The notes under the pieces are model-generated. The model was given only the letters and a program-made list of their open reading frames with translations, was not told the origin of the DNA and did no database searches. Below, piece by piece: positions 55,201-61,200 of a stretch of DNA of 64,000 nucleotides (its first letter is position 1; each line of letters starts with the position of its first letter). The stretch is taken from assembly GCF_907165205.1 (NCBI RefSeq), contig NC_058189.1, positions 38,590,270 through 38,654,269 of the forward strand, written 5' to 3'. The position numbers and the translations under genes were made by a program. This DNA is from Coccinella septempunctata. Lineage: Eukaryota; Arthropoda; Insecta; Coleoptera; Coccinellidae.

Positions 55201-58200
55201 TCTGAGATGAAAAAAAATCTATATTTGGGGGGGTGTACCTTTGAAAGAGTGGGTCTATTGGCAAAAATCAAAACTGTGATAAAATTTTGTTACACTAATT
55301 TCGAGACATCCTGTGTGAGGAACATTCCGTAATTTGCATTCAGTTAAAAAAATTTTATGTTTCCGAAAATTTTCTATTGTAACATAAAGTATGTTCGAAA
55401 AAATGCGGCGTCAAATAGGCAGTGAAATTTGGTAGTTTGCTATTCTGTAGCAGTCAAGGTGGCGTTTCGGATTTCTGCTAGAATCTGATGGAAATTTTCC
55501 TAGAAAAGTTTTGATATTGAAACTCACAAAAGATGCTGATGCTATTAGCTGAGCGCGACATTTTGACACATAACATCAAAAGCTTCATAATTCCGAAGGC
55601 AACTTTACCATTAATTTTTTTGAACAACCGTTAGTTTACCAACTTTATCGTGATTGCTTGAAAACAAAATTTTTTGTGTTCAACAACAAAAGAATCTTCT
55701 ACCTATAAATAATTTTGTTAACCATTGTCACTATAATTTTTGTTTGCAAGTGCGGCAAAAATGAAGATGTTCCGATATCCGAAATTGCTAATATTACGTG
55801 AAAAACAGCGTCAAATATACATCCCCTCTACATATATTATGTGCTTCGAAATTGAAAACGTTTTCGTTGAAAAGGGAAAGAGATATTGTAGTTTTTCATT
55901 ATTTCGAACAATCAACTACTGTTTGTAGCATACAAATACTGGGACTACCAAGCTATTATGAAAATGTTCAAAAGAGTTTAAAGCATTAGGTTGGAGCAGC
56001 TATAGTCTGATCAAATGGTGTGCCAAAGCGCCTGTTTTGTAACATGAGTCCGGAATTGTGTGTTTTCTGGTGTCCTGAATACGAATCCGCAGTTTTCTGC
56101 CTCGTAGCAATATTGGCTCAGTTCGAAAACGTGAAAAACCTCGAAATTTTTGGAGTTTTTCCGGTTCTCTGGTAATATCTTGCGAACGATGCGTACAGAA
56201 AATGTGACTATATTCAAAATTGATGAGCACAAAATTCTGCATCGAATGACAACTGTTATTGCTGTAAGCTCGACATCGTCAGTCGAAAAAATTCAATTTT
56301 AGTGAATTTTTGTGAAAACTCTGACCCTTCCCCCTAAAACATCCAATATGTTGTTGGGTGGGTCGGATTTCTTCTTATTGGAGTTATTGTACCCCTTCAT
56401 TTCGACAAAAAAGCGAAAAATGAGGAAATGACTAGTTCATGCGTAAATCCAAACTTGAAATTTTGGTGTTCACTGAAATGAATATTTGCTGAAATTTTTA
56501 TTCGAAGGTTTTCTTACGTAGAGTGGCTGTTTTCAAATCGCTATAGCCTAATAATGTGTTTATTGTAGGTACCTACTTGAAAGAGAAGTTGCTGAAAATT
56601 GTCCTTTTTGGACTGATTACGACAGGTCCCTCAAGCTGAAGACCCACCTATAACATTCTAGCAAATAGATGTGATAGGAATTTCGTGCCCATTTTGTGCC
56701 AATTTGTACCGTAAAAAAATTTTGTGCCCGTATATTCCGACTTTTCCGATGGGTCACCAACTTGACGCTGAGACCCGCCCATGGAATTTCGACAAATGAA
56801 TATGATAATAATTTTGTGATCATTTGCTGACAATTTGTGCTGTAAAAAAATTTTGTGTCCGTATATTTTCCGAGATATTCCGACTTTTCCGATGGGTCAT
56901 CAACTTGAAGCAGAGACCCGCTCATGGAATTCCGTCAAATGAATATGATAATAATTTTGTGATCATTTTGTGCTGTAAAAAAATTTGGAGCCCGTATATT
57001 TTCCGAGATATTCCGACTCTTCCGATGAGTCACCAAATCGACGCTGAAACCTGCCTATGGAATTTCGACAACTAAATATGATGATAAGTTTGTGCCCATT
57101 TTGTGCCGATTTTTGCCATAGAGAAAAAATGTTGTGCCAGTATATTTTCCGAGATATTAAAATTAAAAGGTTCTTCGCGAATTTCGGCCTGTGCCGGTTC
57201 TGGTACAAAGCAGCAAACTGCAAATTCGTAATCAGCACCCTAAAAAATATATAAATATTTCCGTTGATCATGCTACTATATTTTTGTTCAGTCAGGAAGG
57301 AAAACATAGGAATACCAGAAACGCCAACAAATGTTGGAAATGTCAATAAGGATATTGAGATGTGGATAGTAGCACACCATGTAATTGAGAATCAAAGAGC
57401 CTTTCTATTTTGGACTGGAAGAAGAGCCTTGAAGAAGCTCAGAATATCCAACATATCAATAAATTAATCACGACAGCAGAACAATGAGATCAAGAAGACA
57501 AGTACATCTGAAGACACTACTCGAAGATCATAGGGGTAAACATCTTCACTCTGTATATTTTTGGAGTTTGACAGTCCAAGGCTTGTTGGAAGAATAATTA
57601 TAATTTGCTCAAGGAGGAGACGGAGAGATTTGATATGATTTGTCAAGATGGAGTGATATATACAGGGTGTCCAGGGAATAACTGTACATACTCTTACCAG
57701 AGATAGAGTTGGACTAGCTGGTTACGGATTGACTATAAAAAATTAATTTCTGGATTTCCCTAGAAAGCTACAGGGTGATTTTCCAACTTCATGGAAATAC
57801 TTAGACCATCATAAAATCCAAACTTATTGACGGATATTATTGAAACTTGGGAGGTTATTGACACATGCTAAGGTCAAGTCAGAAAGATATCAATTATTTC
57901 ATTATTCCAGGACCAGACTCATTAATTTTCATTTAAAGTGTTCAGGGTAAAAAAAACACTTTGTGTTTCGAATTTCAAATAATTGATTTGCTTTTTAGGA
58001 AGAAGCTAAATTATGCTTCAATTTTTGGTATCACTCAAAGTTCTCACATCAACAATTATTTTTTTATGAATTTTTGAATTTGGATAAAGTTCGAAAAATT
58101 GAATTTTCCACCATGAAGAGAACTGAAAATCTCATGTTTGAATATAAAATGCTTCGGAGCTTTAATAAGCACTTCAATAACGAAACGATAACAAATTAAA

Positions 58201-61200
58201 AAAACTTAAATAAAGTAAAGAGTACCTAATAAAAATAAAAATAGGAACGAATGAATTGCTGAGTCAACGATATTTCAAAAGTGGTTCGAAACGAAAACCA
58301 TTAGCTTGTATACATTTCTCTTGCCGAATTTTCAAATTGGATACAGTCTTCCGAATCATACCGCCATTATTTCTTATAATATCGCAACAGTTGATTATTC
58401 TGTTCATCAGCTGGTCTCTTGACTGGAAGAAGTGTAACTTTGGTCTATATCATTGTTGTCGAACACCCGGTATAAAAAAGAATAATTTTGAAATATGCTA
58501 TACACATAACCAATTTTTTTTTTCAAAATACCTTTATTTACTCCCTCAAAGTGAAATCCGCGTCTGGGGTGGCCACCCAGTATATCAACAAATTATTATA
58601 GTCTTCTTCACCTTCAGTGACTTTTTTAAGGAAATTTATTATTTATTTTCGACCTGCACATGATGTCCTGTTCAGGTAAATAAATTGCAATTTTCGAACT
58701 TTACCCAAATTAAGAAATTCATAAAAAAATTATTGTTGATGTGACAACTTTGAGCGATACCAAAAATTGAAGCATAATTTAGCTTCTTTCTAAAAAGCGA
58801 ATCAATTATTTGTAATCCGAAATACAAAATGTTTTTTTTACCCTGAACACTTTAAATGAAGATTAATGAGTCCGGCCCTGGAATAATGGAATAATTGATA
58901 TCTTTCTAACTCAACCTTAGCATGTGTCAATAACCTCCTAAGTTTCAATAATATCGGTCAATAAGTTTGGATTTTATGATGGTCTAAGTATTTCCATGAA
59001 GTTGGAAAATAACCCTGTAGCTTTCTAGGGAAATTCGGAAATTAATTTTTTATAGTCAATCCGTAATCAGCTAGTCGAACTCTATCTCTGGTATGAGTAT
59101 GTACGTTTACTCCCCGGACACCCTGTATATATATATTCTTTTGAAAAAGAGTGTTACAAACTTTTACAATCTGAAAAACAATGAAGCGGGTGTAAAGAAA
59201 TGGCAACAAAAGACAGATCCTAAAAACCTGTTCATCGTTCCAGATCTCAGTGTAAGCAGAGGAAAAATGTCAACGGGGTACCATACATATCTTCGTATGA
59301 TACATGAAAAAACAGAGATAAAAACCTCAGAAAAAACTCTCTGATGGAGTGATAAAACAATAGATGAAGATAGCTGTTATGCACGTCCTGTCTGCTTGCA
59401 GGCTTCCTCATCTGCTTTCATCTATATGCTGGCATATGCTGCTCGCATATACTGGCACTATGTTTTTCCAATAACTGAACAGAACCACTCAATGAAGCCA
59501 AGTTTTAGTTCTACTTGTACAATTTTTCTCTCCTGTTGATAATAATGTGATGCAACAAGAACAAAAAGAAGAAAAAATGCAAAAATTCGATACCTCATAG
59601 AATTAAAGATTATTCCTGCCTGAAGAACTCTGGCTGAGGTATTGGCTTGCAGAATACAGAAAGCAATATTGCCCAGGTCCCATCAGCTGTTAAAGGTTAC
59701 TTGCAGTTTCCATTCGAAATCATCAGCAATGAGTGAGTGGACAGTTCCAACAGAAGTCATGCTACTTCAACTAGAACTATTGGACCGCCACTTCCACTTG
59801 ATCTTTGGATTGCAAAGTTGAATTTGGTCGAGAACTCTTAGCTTGGATAAAAAATGATTGAAGTCAAGTATTCGTGTTTCGATGAACCGGAATTTTGTCT
59901 TATGAGTTCAGACCGACATGCGTTAGTTTCCTAGAGCAGAAAATTCTCTTCACTGATGTCATTGAATTTCTGTTTTATTATTGTTTTCAATAAACTCCGA
60001 ACGAAACCCGAAAAAATTGTTGCAATCACCGTCTCAATGAGTTCGTGAGTTATATCACAGAACCGAAAACTGAAACAGAAAAGTTTTTTGAATGCAAATC
60101 CGGGAATGGCCCTTATCTTATGCTCAGCAGTGTACAATTCGAGTGGATGCTGTATGTTTGAATATGTCGGAAAATGACTGAATATATCATTGAATAGAGA
60201 TGCTGAGAGTTTCGTTGTTGGCGGGTGAAACTGTTAGATGAAATTATGATACAAAAATCAAAACAACTACAAACTCAATCTACGCTTCGCAACAGCACAA
60301 AAGCTTGTAATACTTCTCAGATATGTATCTTCCAGTAATAGAGGAAAGAAAAGAAAAGCATCATCATTAGGAGATTGCTCCAAATGATTTTCTCCATACT
60401 GGGTACTACATTCGCGAAGCAAATTACCGTTTAAAAATTCTCCTTCAAACTGCTAAAACCAGACGATAAAAGCTAGAGTACTCCGGTAAATCTATAACCA
60501 AGACTACCGACAGAACAGTCCTCGCAAACCGTTAGGTATTTCGAATCCTGACGTCAAAGAAATTTTTTTATCACCATACCTTTCTCCTCTTCATCGCTGA
60601 CTTCTTCTATTTGGACATTTTGTGAGTCGTCTTCTACAATCTCGATCTTCATTTTTTTCGGTTCTTCCCCTGTTTCTTCCACGGCGTCTGTATGTGTTAC
60701 TTCTGTAATTAGTTTGTTGAGGGATAACAGTTAGTTTACTCAACATACGAGAACAAAGGAGTGAAATTAATATTTTTGGGCCGGTGGTTTGCATAATCCG
60801 ATTTTTGTTCACGTCAGACACATAATGAGGTAATTTGCGACATAGTGCTGTAGATTATTCAAATTTTCAGAAGGGATACATAGTCAATTCAAAATAAGCG
60901 TAATTTCTAAAATACCCGTTTGAAAATGGTTATCTTTATTATCGAATGAGGATCATTACCTAACGTTTGAATCAGTCGTTCAGAACAGTGACCACTTTTG
61001 TTCTACTCCACTTATGGAATTCTTAGGAGACCGTCCATGGTGACGACATCATTAGGAGACTTGTCTGTCACCTCGTGAGGATCCAACCATTTCTAAATAC
61101 ATCATAGCAACCGTGGTTTTCTCCTGTGTTTTCCGGAAGTCACAAAGTAATGGGCAAAATGGGCAAAGGATGGACAAGAAACTGAATGGTAGAAGAAACA

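Noticed and set aside
58256..58663. A 135-residue plus-strand frame
   Set aside because: It lies in the interior of a foldback and overlaps a repeat block shared with 63.7 kb; the composition is low-complexity hydrophobic.
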